Assembly (NCBI RefSeq): GCF_036227125.1
Contig: NZ_CP109435.1
Location: 9,052,001 to 9,116,000 of the forward strand
DNA length: 64,000 nucleotides
Source: Streptomyces sp. NBC_01485
GTDB taxonomy: Bacteria > Actinomycetota > Actinomycetes > Streptomycetales > Streptomycetaceae
Direction: 5' to 3'
In this document: piece by piece, positions 34,444-42,298 of the stretch
Layout: the number at the start of each line of letters is the position of its first letter
How positions within the stretch are numbered: position 1 is the first letter of the stretch
Translations under genes and position numbers: made by a program
Notes under the pieces: model-generated
The model's input: only the letters and a program-made list of their open reading frames with translations
Database searches by the model: none
Told to the model about the DNA's origin: nothing

Positions 34444-36089
34444 CGGCTCAACGGACGACCACGGCACAACGGCGCACGCTGCACGACTGGTTCGCGGTCA
34501 CGGCCGCCGCCCACGCCGACCGCACGGCGCTGGAGATCGGCGCCGTGCACCTGACGTACGAGGAACTGTCGGGCCTCGCCGACCGTCTGGCGGCGCGTCT
34601 GCTGGCGACGCTCGGGCCGGCGGGTGCGGGTGCGGGTGCGGGCGCATCGGGCCCTCGACGTGTGGGCCGCATAGGGCGCATGGGAGGTGGGGGGCGGGTG
34701 AGACGCGTCGGTCTGGCGGCCGAGCGCACGGCCGTCGCCTACGTGGCGTATCTCGCCGTCCAGCGGCTGGGCGCCACGGTGGTCCCCCTGGGCCCGTCCT
34801 TCCCGCCCGAACGCAACGCCGCCATCGCGAAGGCGGCGGGGCTCGACGCCGTCGTGAGCGACGGCACCTGCGATCACCTCGACCGCCTGCCCGCACCCGC
34901 CCTCACCCTGACCGACGCGGACCTGCCCGCCCTGGCCGCCGCACCGCGGCCCGTGCTCCCGGCACCACAGGCGGGCCCCGACGACCTCGCCTACATCCTG
35001 TTCACCTCGGGCTCGACGGGCGTCCCGAAGGGCGTCCCCGTACGCCACCGCAACGTCTGCGCCTACCTCGCCCACGCCGTCCCGCGGTACGAGGCGGGCC
35101 CGGGCGCCCGTGTCTCCCAGACCTTCGCCCTCACCTTCGATCCGTCGGTCCTCGACATGTACGCGGCCTGGGGCTCCGGCGCCACCCTCGTGGCCGCCAC
35201 CGGCGGCGACCTCCTCACCCCCGTACGCTTCGTCAACCGCCGTGCGCTGACACACTGGAACTCCGTCCCGTCCGTGATCTCGTTCGCCCACCGGCTGCGC
35301 GCCCTCAAGCCCGGCAGCATGCCGGGCCTGCGCAGGAGCATGTTCTGCGGCGAGCCCCTGACACTCCAGCAGGCCCGCGTCTGGCACGCCGCCGCCCCGT
35401 CGAGCGCGATCGAGAACGCCTACGGCCCCACCGAACTGACGGTGACCTGCACGGCGTACCGCCTGCCGGCCGCCCCCGAGGACTGGCCCGCGCCGCCCAA
35501 CGGCACCGTCCCCATCGGCCCGCTCCACCCGGGCCTGCAGGCCCGCATGCACGACGGTGAACTGTGCGTACGCGGCCCGCAGCGCTTCCCCGGCTACCTC
35601 GACCCGGCGGACGACGCGGGCCGTTTCCTCACCCCCGACGGCAGCCCGTACGACCCCGCCACAGCCCTGACGGACGCCCACTGGTACCGCACCGGCGACC
35701 GCGTCGCCCCGCTCCCGGAGGACGGCGCGGACGCCAGCGCGGGGTGTGATGCCCCGCTCGTCCATCTCGGCCGGGTGGACCAGCAGGTCCAGGTGCACGG
35801 TTACCGTGTCGAACTCGGCGAGGTCGAGGCGGCGTTGCGCGCGCTGCCGGGAGTCGTGGACGCGGCGGTCCTGGCGCTGCCGACACCGGACGGAAGCGTG
35901 GAACTCGCCGCCGCCGTCACCGGCACCAGGGTCCCGGCATCGGCACTCCACGAGACCTTGCGCGGACGCCTCCCCGCCTACATGGTCCCGACCCATGTAA
36001 CCCGGCTCGACTCCCTCCCGGTCAACCGCAACGGCAAGACCGACCGCACCGCCCTGGGCAGGACCCTGACCCCGGAAACGAGCGGGTGA
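34440..36089 (+). CDS. stand-alone adenylation enzyme 2 (DltA/NRPS A-domain-like)
   Basis: 549 aa. Motifs: A2-like LAAERTAVAYVAYLAVQRLG, A3 YILFTSGSTGVPKGVPVRH, A4 FALTFDPSVLDMY with the amino-binding Asp, A5 NAYGPTELTV, A7 YRTGDRV, A8 GRVDQQVQVHGYRVELGEVE and A10 NRNGKTDR. A Gly/Arg/Ala low-complexity insert (about residues 60-95) interrupts the early part. No carrier domain is attached; the free ACP five genes upstream is the obvious partner. The Asp and the A10 Lys favour an amino acid substrate. Last gene of the long operon. Confidence 0.9.
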   Translation: MTAQRTTTAQRRTLHDWFAVTAAAHADRTALEIGAVHLTYEELSGLADRLAARLLATLGPAGAGAGAGASGPRRVGRIGRMGGGGRVRRVGLAAERTAVAYVAYLAVQRLGATVVPLGPSFPPERNAAIAKAAGLDAVVSDGTCDHLDRLPAPALTLTDADLPALAAAPRPVLPAPQAGPDDLAYILFTSGSTGVPKGVPVRHRNVCAYLAHAVPRYEAGPGARVSQTFALTFDPSVLDMYAAWGSGATLVAATGGDLLTPVRFVNRRALTHWNSVPSVISFAHRLRALKPGSMPGLRRSMFCGEPLTLQQARVWHAAAPSSAIENAYGPTELTVTCTAYRLPAAPEDWPAPPNGTVPIGPLHPGLQARMHDGELCVRGPQRFPGYLDPADDAGRFLTPDGSPYDPATALTDAHWYRTGDRVAPLPEDGADASAGCDAPLVHLGRVDQQVQVHGYRVELGEVEAALRALPGVVDAAVLALPTPDGSVELAAAVTGTRVPASALHETLRGRLPAYMVPTHVTRLDSLPVNRNGKTDRTALGRTLTPETSG

Positions 36090-36163
36090 GCCGGCCGGCG
36101 GGAAAAAGGGTTGGGCGGGAAGACACGCGCGCTGCTAACTTGCGGGAGACCGTGACACCGGAC

Positions 36164-36173
36164 AAGGAGGTGA
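36164..36173 (+). promoter_or_regulatory. full-length Shine-Dalgarno before a leader ORF
   Basis: AAGGAGGTGA is a full match to the anti-Shine-Dalgarno and lies 5 bp before ATG 36179. It is far stronger than other sites in the window and marks the leader as translated. A possible promoter is TTGGGC (36111) with TAACTT (36136), spacing 19, weak. Confidence 0.75.
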
Positions 36174-36178
36174 GACCC

Positions 36179-36241
36179 ATGAACGCTGGACCCATATGGG
36201 TGCTCCCCTCCTTCTCCACGGTCAGGCGAGCGATGACATAG
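36179..36241 (+). CDS. 20-codon leader peptide upstream of an alpha/beta hydrolase
   Basis: The frame ATG to TAG encodes MNAGPIWVLPSFSTVRRAMT. It is preceded by a perfect Shine-Dalgarno and ends 100 bp before the hydrolase start. Directly after its stop is a stretch rich in self-complementary GTCGAC/CGACAA elements. This layout, a strongly translated short ORF then alternative stems then a gene, is that of ribosome-mediated attenuation, as known for inducible resistance genes. It could instead be the relic of a truncated gene. Confidence 0.5.
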   Translation: MNAGPIWVLPSFSTVRRAMT

Positions 36242-36300
36242 ATCGACGTAGGTCGACACGCATCGATTGCATCGACAAGGGTCGACATGGTTGTCGCCGG
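36242..36300 (+). promoter_or_regulatory. candidate attenuator with repeated GTCGAC elements
   Basis: GTCGACA occurs at 36252-36258 and 36281-36287; ATCGA cores occur at 36242, 36262 and 36271. CGACAA (36273-36278) pairs perfectly with TTGTCG (36291-36296) across 12 nt, while GTCGAC at 36252 could pair with GTCGAC at 36281. The pairings overlap and could exclude each other. Alternatively the repeats are protein-binding sites. Confidence 0.45.
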
Positions 36301-36341
36301 GAGCGCCCAGACAAGAAGGCAATCCCGAAAGGCAACAACCC

Positions 36342-37106
36342 ATGCATTCCGCGCAGTTCACCGCCGAGACATCGGCGAACGGCGTCATCGAACGCGACTT
36401 CACCGTGGGTGAGATCCCCGGTGTCCTCTGGTCGCCCGCTTCCGGCTCCGGCCGCGCGCCCCTGGTACTGATGGGGCACGGCGGCGGCACCCACAAGAAG
36501 GCCCCGGCCATGGCGGGCCGTGCCCAACTCCTCGTGGCCGGCTGCGGTTTCCACGTCGCCGTCATCGACGCGCCCGGCCACGGCGGCCGGCCGCGCACGA
36601 CGCACGACGAGCAAGAGATCGCCGCGATGCATCAGGCGATGACGACGGGCGAACCGGTCGGACCCATCGTCGTCCGGTACAACGCCCACCTGGCGGAGCG
36701 CGCCGTACCGGAGTGGCAGGCGACCCTGGACGCCCTCCAGGAGCTTCCGGAGATCGGCGCCGAAGGCCCCGTCGGCTACTACGGGCTGAACATGGGCACC
36801 GCGATCGGGGTGCCGCTGGCGGCGGTCGAACCCAGGATCGCCGCCGCGGTCTTCGGCCAGTTCTGGCCCGACCCCCTGGCCGAGACGGCGAGGCAGATCA
36901 CCATTCCCGTCGAGTACGCGCTCCAGTGGGACGACGAGCACATCCCACGCGAGGCCGGTCTCGCGCTGTTCGACGCCTTCGCCTCGAAGGAGAAGACGCT
37001 GCACGCCAACGCGGGCGCACACAAGGAGCTGCCCAGGTTCGAGGCCGACAGCGCGGTCCGCTTCTTCGCCCGACACCTGGGCCGGACGGTCACGCCACAG
37101 CCCTGA
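36342..37106 (+). CDS. alpha/beta hydrolase with Asn at the nucleophile position
   Basis: 254 aa from ATG 36342, with GAAAGG upstream. Oxyanion region LVLMGHGGGTHKKAP; strand VAVIDAPGHGGRPR; elbow GYYGLNMGTAIG. Relatives in this dienelactone-hydrolase-like family have Ser where Asn150 stands; AAC differs from AGC by one base. The acid/base region (LQWDDEHIPREAGLALFDAF, NAGAHKELPRFE) is conserved, including the final His. So the fold and two triad members remain but the nucleophile seems lost. It may bind without cleaving, be recently inactivated, or use other chemistry. It follows a candidate attenuator. Confidence 0.75.
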   Translation: MHSAQFTAETSANGVIERDFTVGEIPGVLWSPASGSGRAPLVLMGHGGGTHKKAPAMAGRAQLLVAGCGFHVAVIDAPGHGGRPRTTHDEQEIAAMHQAMTTGEPVGPIVVRYNAHLAERAVPEWQATLDALQELPEIGAEGPVGYYGLNMGTAIGVPLAAVEPRIAAAVFGQFWPDPLAETARQITIPVEYALQWDDEHIPREAGLALFDAFASKEKTLHANAGAHKELPRFEADSAVRFFARHLGRTVTPQP

Positions 37107-37121
37107 CCCGACGAGCCCGAT

Positions 37122-37160
37122 GCGTCGCCCCGCCGATCCGTCGATCCGGCGGGGCGACGC
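37122..37160. terminator. shared hairpin between convergent genes
   Basis: 14-bp arms GCGTCGCCCCGCCG and CGGCGGGGCGACGC around an 11-nt loop sit 15 bp after the hydrolase stop and about 50 bp past the stop of the convergent peptidase-like gene. It would end both transcripts. Confidence 0.7.
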
Positions 37161-37209
37161 CGTCTGCCGGTTGGAATGCCGGTGCCGGGGTCTGTGTGGG
37201 ACTACTCGG

Positions 37210-38739
37210 TCACGGCTTGTTGAGGGAGCTGAGGTCGTGTGCGTAGGTGCCCACGGCGTTGGCGATGACGTCGACGTTGATACCGAGTGCCGTCATGTTG
37301 ATGTTCTTGATGGTGTCGCGGGCTGTCTGGTAGTTGACGTCGAACGCGACGCCCGCCGTGCCTCCGAACTTCGCGGCCTGGGCAGGCGTCTTGATGGCTT
37401 CCGCGCCGCTGAAGGTGCCGCCGGAGGGGATGCCGGCGTCGACGAAGGGGCCGTAGTCGAAGCGGCTGACGAACGGCGTGCCTTCATGCGGCAGACGCCG
37501 ATGACCCAGGAACTGGTTGATGCCGCGCTCGAGTTGGGCCGAGCCCTCGGGTACGGCCTGGGTGTTGGCGCCGTCCGAGCCGTCGCCGTCGAGCACGAAC
37601 AGGCCGTAGTTCGGCGAGGCGATCATCTCGAAGTGGAGGTAGAGCTTGATCTCCTGCTTCGCGGCCGGCGTGAGGTGCGCGACGTAGTAGTCGGAACCGA
37701 CGAGGCCGCTCTCCGTGGCCGACCACCAGGCGAAGCGCACCTTGTTGCGCGGGTGCTTCTCGTTCTCGGCCAGCTTCAGCGCGACGTCGAGCAGCCCGGC
37801 GGAGCCCGAGCCGTCGTCGTTGATGCCCGGACTTCCCGGCACCGTGTCCAGTTGCGCGCCGAGCATCACGGTGTCGGCGGCGTCGCCGCCCGGGGTCTCG
37901 GCGATGACGTTGTTCGTGGAGCGCGGCTCCTGGAACTGGCGGATCTCGAAGGAGATGCTCACCGGGCCCTGGGCGGCGTCCGCGGCGAGCCTCTCGCCGT
38001 CGGCCTTGCTCATCCCGCCGGTGGGGATCCTGGCGGCGGCCGGGTCGCTCAAGGTGCCGGTCAACGGGCCGTAACCGGCGTCGATGTTGTTGTAGATGAC
38101 GGCGCCGATCGCGCCCGCCGCGGCGGCCTGCTCCTGCTTGGCGGCGAAGGAACAGCCGCCCCGCCTGATCAGGGCGATCTTGCCGGTGAAGCCGCCGGCT
38201 GCGTAGTCGCCGGGCTCGCAGCCGGTGGTGCCGTCGGCGTCGACCGGGACGGCGGCCAGGCCGGCCGTGACACCGCGCACCGGCGTCGACTTGGTGTAGG
38301 TCAGCGCCCTGATCTGGACGTCTCCGGGTGTGGGCGAGAGGACCGAGAGCCTCTCGGCCTGCGTCTGCGTGTAGACGAACGCGAACTTCTGGTACGAGAC
38401 GCGGTAGCCGGCCTTCTTCAGCAGCTTGTAGACGTAGGCGGCCGACGCATCGTGCCCCGGCGAACCGGCGACGCGATCGCCGCCCGAGGAATCGGCTAAC
38501 TGCTGGAACTTCTGAAGGTACTTGAAGGCGCCCTTGGCGGACGCTTCACGAACGAGCACCTTCGAGAGCCTGGCGGCGTCCTTGCCCGGATCGCCCTTGC
38601 CCGGATCGCCTTTGCGGGCGGAGGCGGGCGAGGCGGGGACGGGCGAGGCGGAGGCAGGCGGGGCGGAGGCCAGCAGGAGCGGTATCGAGAGCGCGGCTGC
38701 GGCCAGAGTGGCCACGGCTCTTCGACGGGATACGTTCAC
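37210..38739 (-). CDS. secreted M28 aminopeptidase homologue lacking key zinc ligands
   Basis: 509 aa from GTG 38739 with GAAGGA upstream. A signal peptide (SRRRAVATLAAAALSIPLLL, Ala-rich cleavage area) leads to a PA domain (GCEPGDYAAGGFTGKIALI) and an M28 peptidase domain. Compared with Streptomyces griseus aminopeptidase, His85 is Gln (MLGAQLDTVPG), the Glu131/Glu132 pair is Thr-Glu (SATESGLVGS), Asp160 is Glu (HFEMIAS) and His247 is Gln (NYQTARDT). Asp97 (INDDGSGS) is kept. Loss of both His ligands suggests a non-catalytic or altered secreted protein. Confidence 0.85.
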   Translation of the reverse strand: MNVSRRRAVATLAAAALSIPLLLASAPPASASPVPASPASARKGDPGKGDPGKDAARLSKVLVREASAKGAFKYLQKFQQLADSSGGDRVAGSPGHDASAAYVYKLLKKAGYRVSYQKFAFVYTQTQAERLSVLSPTPGDVQIRALTYTKSTPVRGVTAGLAAVPVDADGTTGCEPGDYAAGGFTGKIALIRRGGCSFAAKQEQAAAAGAIGAVIYNNIDAGYGPLTGTLSDPAAARIPTGGMSKADGERLAADAAQGPVSISFEIRQFQEPRSTNNVIAETPGGDAADTVMLGAQLDTVPGSPGINDDGSGSAGLLDVALKLAENEKHPRNKVRFAWWSATESGLVGSDYYVAHLTPAAKQEIKLYLHFEMIASPNYGLFVLDGDGSDGANTQAVPEGSAQLERGINQFLGHRRLPHEGTPFVSRFDYGPFVDAGIPSGGTFSGAEAIKTPAQAAKFGGTAGVAFDVNYQTARDTIKNINMTALGINVDVIANAVGTYAHDLSSLNKP

Positions 38740-39027
38740 AGAGATCCTTCCCGGCACGAACAAGGTCGAGAGGAAGCTAGCGATCTTCAGACCATCTTGC
38801 GAACATATTTGCCACAACTACGCCATTTATTCGACTACTGATCCTCACCCCGCTGTAGGCGGTTACATGAGACGGCCAAGAGTCCGTTTGGCCACCTGAT
38901 TACGTGCCCGGCTACGGGATTTCACGTATGGACGCGGACCCGCACCCCACTCGATCATGAAGCGAGGGGGTGCGGGGCCCGCAGGGGCGGTCTTCCCCAT
39001 GCCACGCCAGTGATGAAGGATCCCCGT

Positions 39028-39558
39028 ATGACGACCCAGCAGCCGACCGACGGAGCGTCGCCTGCCGGCGCGGCCAACGCCTACCTGGAGGCGCTACGTG
39101 AGCGCCTGACGGCCGACGGGAGCGGGGTGACCGCGACCACCTGGCGCGGCTACCCGGTGATGATCGGCAGCCGATCGGACCGCAAGGCGCGGTGGTTCGG
39201 CACCAAGGTGGAGTTGTTCGTCCTCGCCGCGGCTGTCCCTGAGGTCGACAAGGCCGTGATGGCCGAGTTCACCGGATGGGCCATGGACTACGTGAAGAGC
39301 CTGCGCAGCGGTCTGCCCGGCGCCCGCAACGCGGCGATGGTGCTGCCCGCCCTGGTCGGCGGCAGCGTCCAGCGGTCCGCGAGGGACTGGGCCGCCATGG
39401 ACGCCCGGGTCCTCGGGACGTCCCTCGTCGGCCGGCCCGTCACGGTCGAGACGTCGGCCTCGGGGGTCACCCGGATCACCATGTACCGGGGCAGGGTCAT
39501 GTACGGCGGGATGTTCACACGTCACGTCCTGGAAAAGGCGGCGCTGTACTTCCCCTGA
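39028..39558 (+). CDS. conserved hypothetical protein
   Basis: 176 aa from ATG 39028, with GAAGGA upstream. Not recognised. It is mostly alpha/beta with conserved-looking stretches RWFGTKVELFVLAAAVPEVD, AEFTGWAMDYVKSLRSGLPG and RITMYRGRVMYGGMFTRHVL. No signal peptide or membrane segment. The C-terminal part is basic and Tyr/Gly-rich. A 288-bp gap before it, shared with the divergent peptidase-like gene, holds a CCGCACCCC/GGGGTGCGG hairpin near 38950-38985. Confidence 0.6.
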   Translation: MTTQQPTDGASPAGAANAYLEALRERLTADGSGVTATTWRGYPVMIGSRSDRKARWFGTKVELFVLAAAVPEVDKAVMAEFTGWAMDYVKSLRSGLPGARNAAMVLPALVGGSVQRSARDWAAMDARVLGTSLVGRPVTVETSASGVTRITMYRGRVMYGGMFTRHVLEKAALYFP

Positions 39559-39700
39559 GGCAGGGGCCGTTCCCAGGCCCGCGAACCGGACCATGCCGAC
39601 GGACACATCCGGGGGCAGGGCCCGGGCGCTGTTCGTGGGAGAGGGCCATCGGCTACGGTTCGGGAACCGGCGGCAGCGATGGGGATGGTCAGGGGGGAAC

Positions 39701-40777
39701 GTGCGGGAGCTCGGCCCGTCTCAGGCCAGACTGCTCCGAGCGTGGTCGCAGGGCGTAGGGGGCGATCGGCGCGCGACATCCGTGCCCGCCGTACTGGAGC
39801 GGTGCCTGGCAGTGCAGGCGCAGGACCTGAGGGCGGCGGCGCTCGGGCTCAGGGCGCGCGGCTCCGGGCTGACCGAGGCAGACGTGCACCTGGCGCTCGG
39901 CGCCGAACACAGCCTGGTCCGGGGCTGGTTCATGCGCGGCACGCTGTACCTGGTCCCGGCCGGTGACGCGGGCTGGCTCCGCGAACTGCTCGCTCCGCAA
40001 CTGCTGCGCCGCAGCGAGCGCCGATACCGGGAGCTGGGGCTCGGGCCGGCCGAGCTGGCACTGGGGGAGCGGGTGATCACCGAGGCGCTTGCCGGCGGCC
40101 CCCTGACCCGGGACGAGCTCGCGGCGCGGATGACCGAAGCGGGCCTCAACGCCTCCGGGCAGGTCCCGTTCCACCTCGTCCGCCGATCCGCTCTGCTCGG
40201 CACCGCCTGCTTCGGTCCGATCCAGGAGGACGGCTCCGCCACCTATGTGCTGGCGGACGACTGGCTGCCCGCCTCCGCCGGACCTACCGGCGCGGATGCG
40301 GTCGGAGAGCTGCTGCACAGGTACCTGGCGGCGCACGGACCGGCGACGGCGGCCGACTTCGCCACCTGGTCGGGGCTCGGGCTGCCCGCCGTCCGCCCTG
40401 CGTGGAAGGAACTGCTCAAGGGCGGTCTGATCGAACCGTGCCGCGTCGGAGACCTGGACGCGTACGCGCTGCCGGCCGACGCATCGGAGGGCCTGGAGCC
40501 GGTAGGTGACGTTCGATTGCTGCCGGCCTACGACAACTATCTGCTGGGCTTCACGGACCGCCGGCTGTCCGTCGAGCCCGAGCACGAGCGCGCGGTCTGG
40601 TCCGGCGGCGGTCAGATCAGCCCCACCATCGTGGTGGACGGACTGGTCCGCGGAGTCTGGCGCCGGGACCGAACACGTGCCGTCGCCCTGGAACCGTTCG
40701 ACGCCGGTCTGGGCGGCGTAGCCGCAGACGCCCTCGACGCTGAGCTCCGCGACATCTCCCGGTTTCTCGCTGCATAA
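39701..40777 (+). CDS. AlkZ/YcaQ-like DNA glycosylase (winged-helix, HTH_42)
   Basis: 358 aa from GTG 39701 with GGGGGGAA upstream. The family pattern is clear: CLAVQAQDLRAAALGLRARG near residue 36, RGTLYLVPAGDAGWL, LTRDELAARM and the C-terminal VRLLPAYDNYLLGFTDRRL and GVWRR. The catalytic motif reads Q-A-Q (Gln39, Gln41), the QxQ form seen in AlkZ, which unhooks azinomycin interstrand crosslinks, rather than the QxD form of E. coli YcaQ. It may protect against a DNA-alkylating agent. It stands just before NRPS debris. Confidence 0.82.
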   Translation: MRELGPSQARLLRAWSQGVGGDRRATSVPAVLERCLAVQAQDLRAAALGLRARGSGLTEADVHLALGAEHSLVRGWFMRGTLYLVPAGDAGWLRELLAPQLLRRSERRYRELGLGPAELALGERVITEALAGGPLTRDELAARMTEAGLNASGQVPFHLVRRSALLGTACFGPIQEDGSATYVLADDWLPASAGPTGADAVGELLHRYLAAHGPATAADFATWSGLGLPAVRPAWKELLKGGLIEPCRVGDLDAYALPADASEGLEPVGDVRLLPAYDNYLLGFTDRRLSVEPEHERAVWSGGGQISPTIVVDGLVRGVWRRDRTRAVALEPFDAGLGGVAADALDAELRDISRFLAA

Positions 40778-40836
40778 CCTCCGGCCAACCGCACCTCTCT
40801 ACGGTCTCGGAGACTTGCCGAGTCTAAGGAGACCAG

Positions 40837-41324
40837 GTGACGATCGTCCCTCGCTCGGGGTCGCCGGCACGATCACCGGAACGTGCTCGGCTGCTGAAGG
40901 CTCTCGCGGAGCGCCGGTCGAGCCGGCCCGGCATCCTTCGGCGGAACCCGGCCGGGTGGGTCGTTCCCGCCTCGTACGCGCAGGCCGGGCTGTGGATGGT
41001 CGCCGAGCTCGAGCAGGGCTCACCCGCGTACAACGTGCCGTTGCCCGTGTCGCTGCGCGGCCGCCTCGACACCGACGCACTGCGCGTCGCGCTGACCGGG
41101 GTGGTCGAGCGGCACGAGGCGCTGCGCACCACGTTCACCGAGCACGACGGCGTGCTGTACCAAGTCGTCGGCGCGCCCGCTCAGGTGCCGCTGCCGGTCC
41201 TCGACCTGACAGGCGAGGCTGACGCCGATGTCTCCCGGCGGCTCGCCGCAGCGCAGACGGCCCGGTTCGACCTGGGCGCCGGCCCCGTCCTGCGCGCGGA
41301 ACTGCTCCGGCTCGATCCGCAGGG
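40837..41324 (+). pseudogene. NRPS condensation-domain N-terminal fragment
   Basis: From GTG 40837 the frame gives a linker then VPASYAQAGLWMVAELEQGS, LRGRLDTDALRVALTGVVER, HEALRTTF and FDLGAGPVLRAELLRLDPQ. This is the first third of an NRPS condensation domain (C1-C2 motifs). The reading stops being NRPS-like at about 41324, just before the HHxxxDG motif is due; that motif lies inverted next to it. Confidence 0.8.
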
Positions 41325-41400
41325 GCCGTCCGCCAGTTCGGCGTGCAGGAGCGGTACCGACCCAACCGTCGCAGGCGATGTGGTGCACGGTGAGAGGAGC
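41325..41400 (-). pseudogene. inverted piece of the same condensation domain (HHxxxDG motif)
   Basis: On the minus strand this stretch reads LTVHHIACDGW and, after a one-base shift, SVPLLHAELAD. That is the catalytic motif and following helix expected to continue the fragment ending at 41324, but in reverse orientation. A local inversion of about 75 bp has therefore cut the domain. Confidence 0.6.
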
Positions 41401-41489
41401 GGGAGCGGGAGCAGGAGCAGGTGCGGGGAGAGGGCGAGTCCTGGTTCATGACCGTCGCCTGATCCGGCATCCGGCATCCGGCGCCCCTG

Positions 41490-41596
41490 CGGCGTCCGAG
41501 GACCTGCTGATCGAGATCTGGGAGCAGTTCACCGGGCTGCGTGTATGCGGCTGTGACAACGTCTTCGACGTGGGCGGCAATTCGGGGAGCTGCTGA
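41490..41596 (+). pseudogene. NRPS carrier-domain fragment
   Basis: SEDLLIEIWEQFTGLRVCGC followed by DNVFDVGGNS is the first half of a peptidyl carrier domain, ending just after the phosphopantetheine serine. The following sequence is IS630-like, so the NRPS was broken here. Confidence 0.7.
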
Positions 41597-41762
41597 CGCT
41601 GGAGGCGGCGCAGCGGTTCGAGCGCGGTGTCGATGCCGCGTTGATCGCGAAGGACCTGCGGGTCACGGAGCGAACGGTGCGGCGATGGCGCAAGGTCTGG
41701 CGTGAAGGCGGGTTCGCGGCGCTGAAGTCGAAGGGGCCGGTGTCGCGGGAGCGGCTGGAGGG
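41587..41762 (+). pseudogene. IS630-family transposase, N-terminal fragment
   Basis: LTLEAAQRFERGVDAALIAK, DLRVTERTVRRWRKVWREGG and FAALKSKGPVSRERL form the helix-turn-helix start of an IS630-type transposase. The DDE domain is missing. It abuts the NRPS carrier fragment. Confidence 0.75.
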
Positions 41763-42298
41763 CGGAGCTGAAGCGGACGCCGAAGAAGAGTCGGATCCCC
41801 AGGATGAATCCGACTCGGTCCTCGCGCTCGGCCAGGTCCTTCCACCCGGCCGGAACGGGCACTCGATCCCCCGCCACCCGGCGGCGCCTCGGCACCCAGT
41901 ACGTACGCCACCCCGGCACACATCCAGCCGAAGTGCAACACGATCGTGGATGCCACCAACGCCACCAGGTCGGCCAGGACTCCTCTGGTCGACGCCGCGA
42001 GGATGATCTTGCGTGTGACCGGAGCGGTTTGTTCGGGGCGTGGGACGGGACGGGCAACCCTCCTCGGAGTGCCCAGGCACGTCGATACGGGCGGACAGCG
42101 TCCGGTCGAGAAGCTGCTCCTGCGTCATCCGGAAGTCGATGTTGACGATGCCGTGCTGCGCGCAAGTCGCACAGCTCCGCGGATCGTCCGGTTGGACATG
42201 GCGAACCCGGAACGGAACCCGCGCCCTGCTGGAACCGCGCGCCCTCGGTGGTCGTCTTGTGCGCTGACTGTGCACGAAGCAGGGATGTGGGGGACGTT
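41763..42298. other. degenerate intergenic stretch
   Basis: No intact gene. On the minus strand, LVALVASTIVLHFGWMCAG reads like one membrane segment of a lost protein, but no family can be named. The last 50 bp hold the promoter or ribosome site of the subtilisin gene. Confidence 0.4.

Noticed and set aside
16103..36089. Streptothricin, viomycin or butirosin cluster
   Set aside because: KamA and carbamoyltransferase recall viomycin and BtrH/ATP-grasp recalls butirosin, but the modular NRPS, sugar and capreomycidine genes of those pathways are absent and the KamA pocket is not lysine-type.
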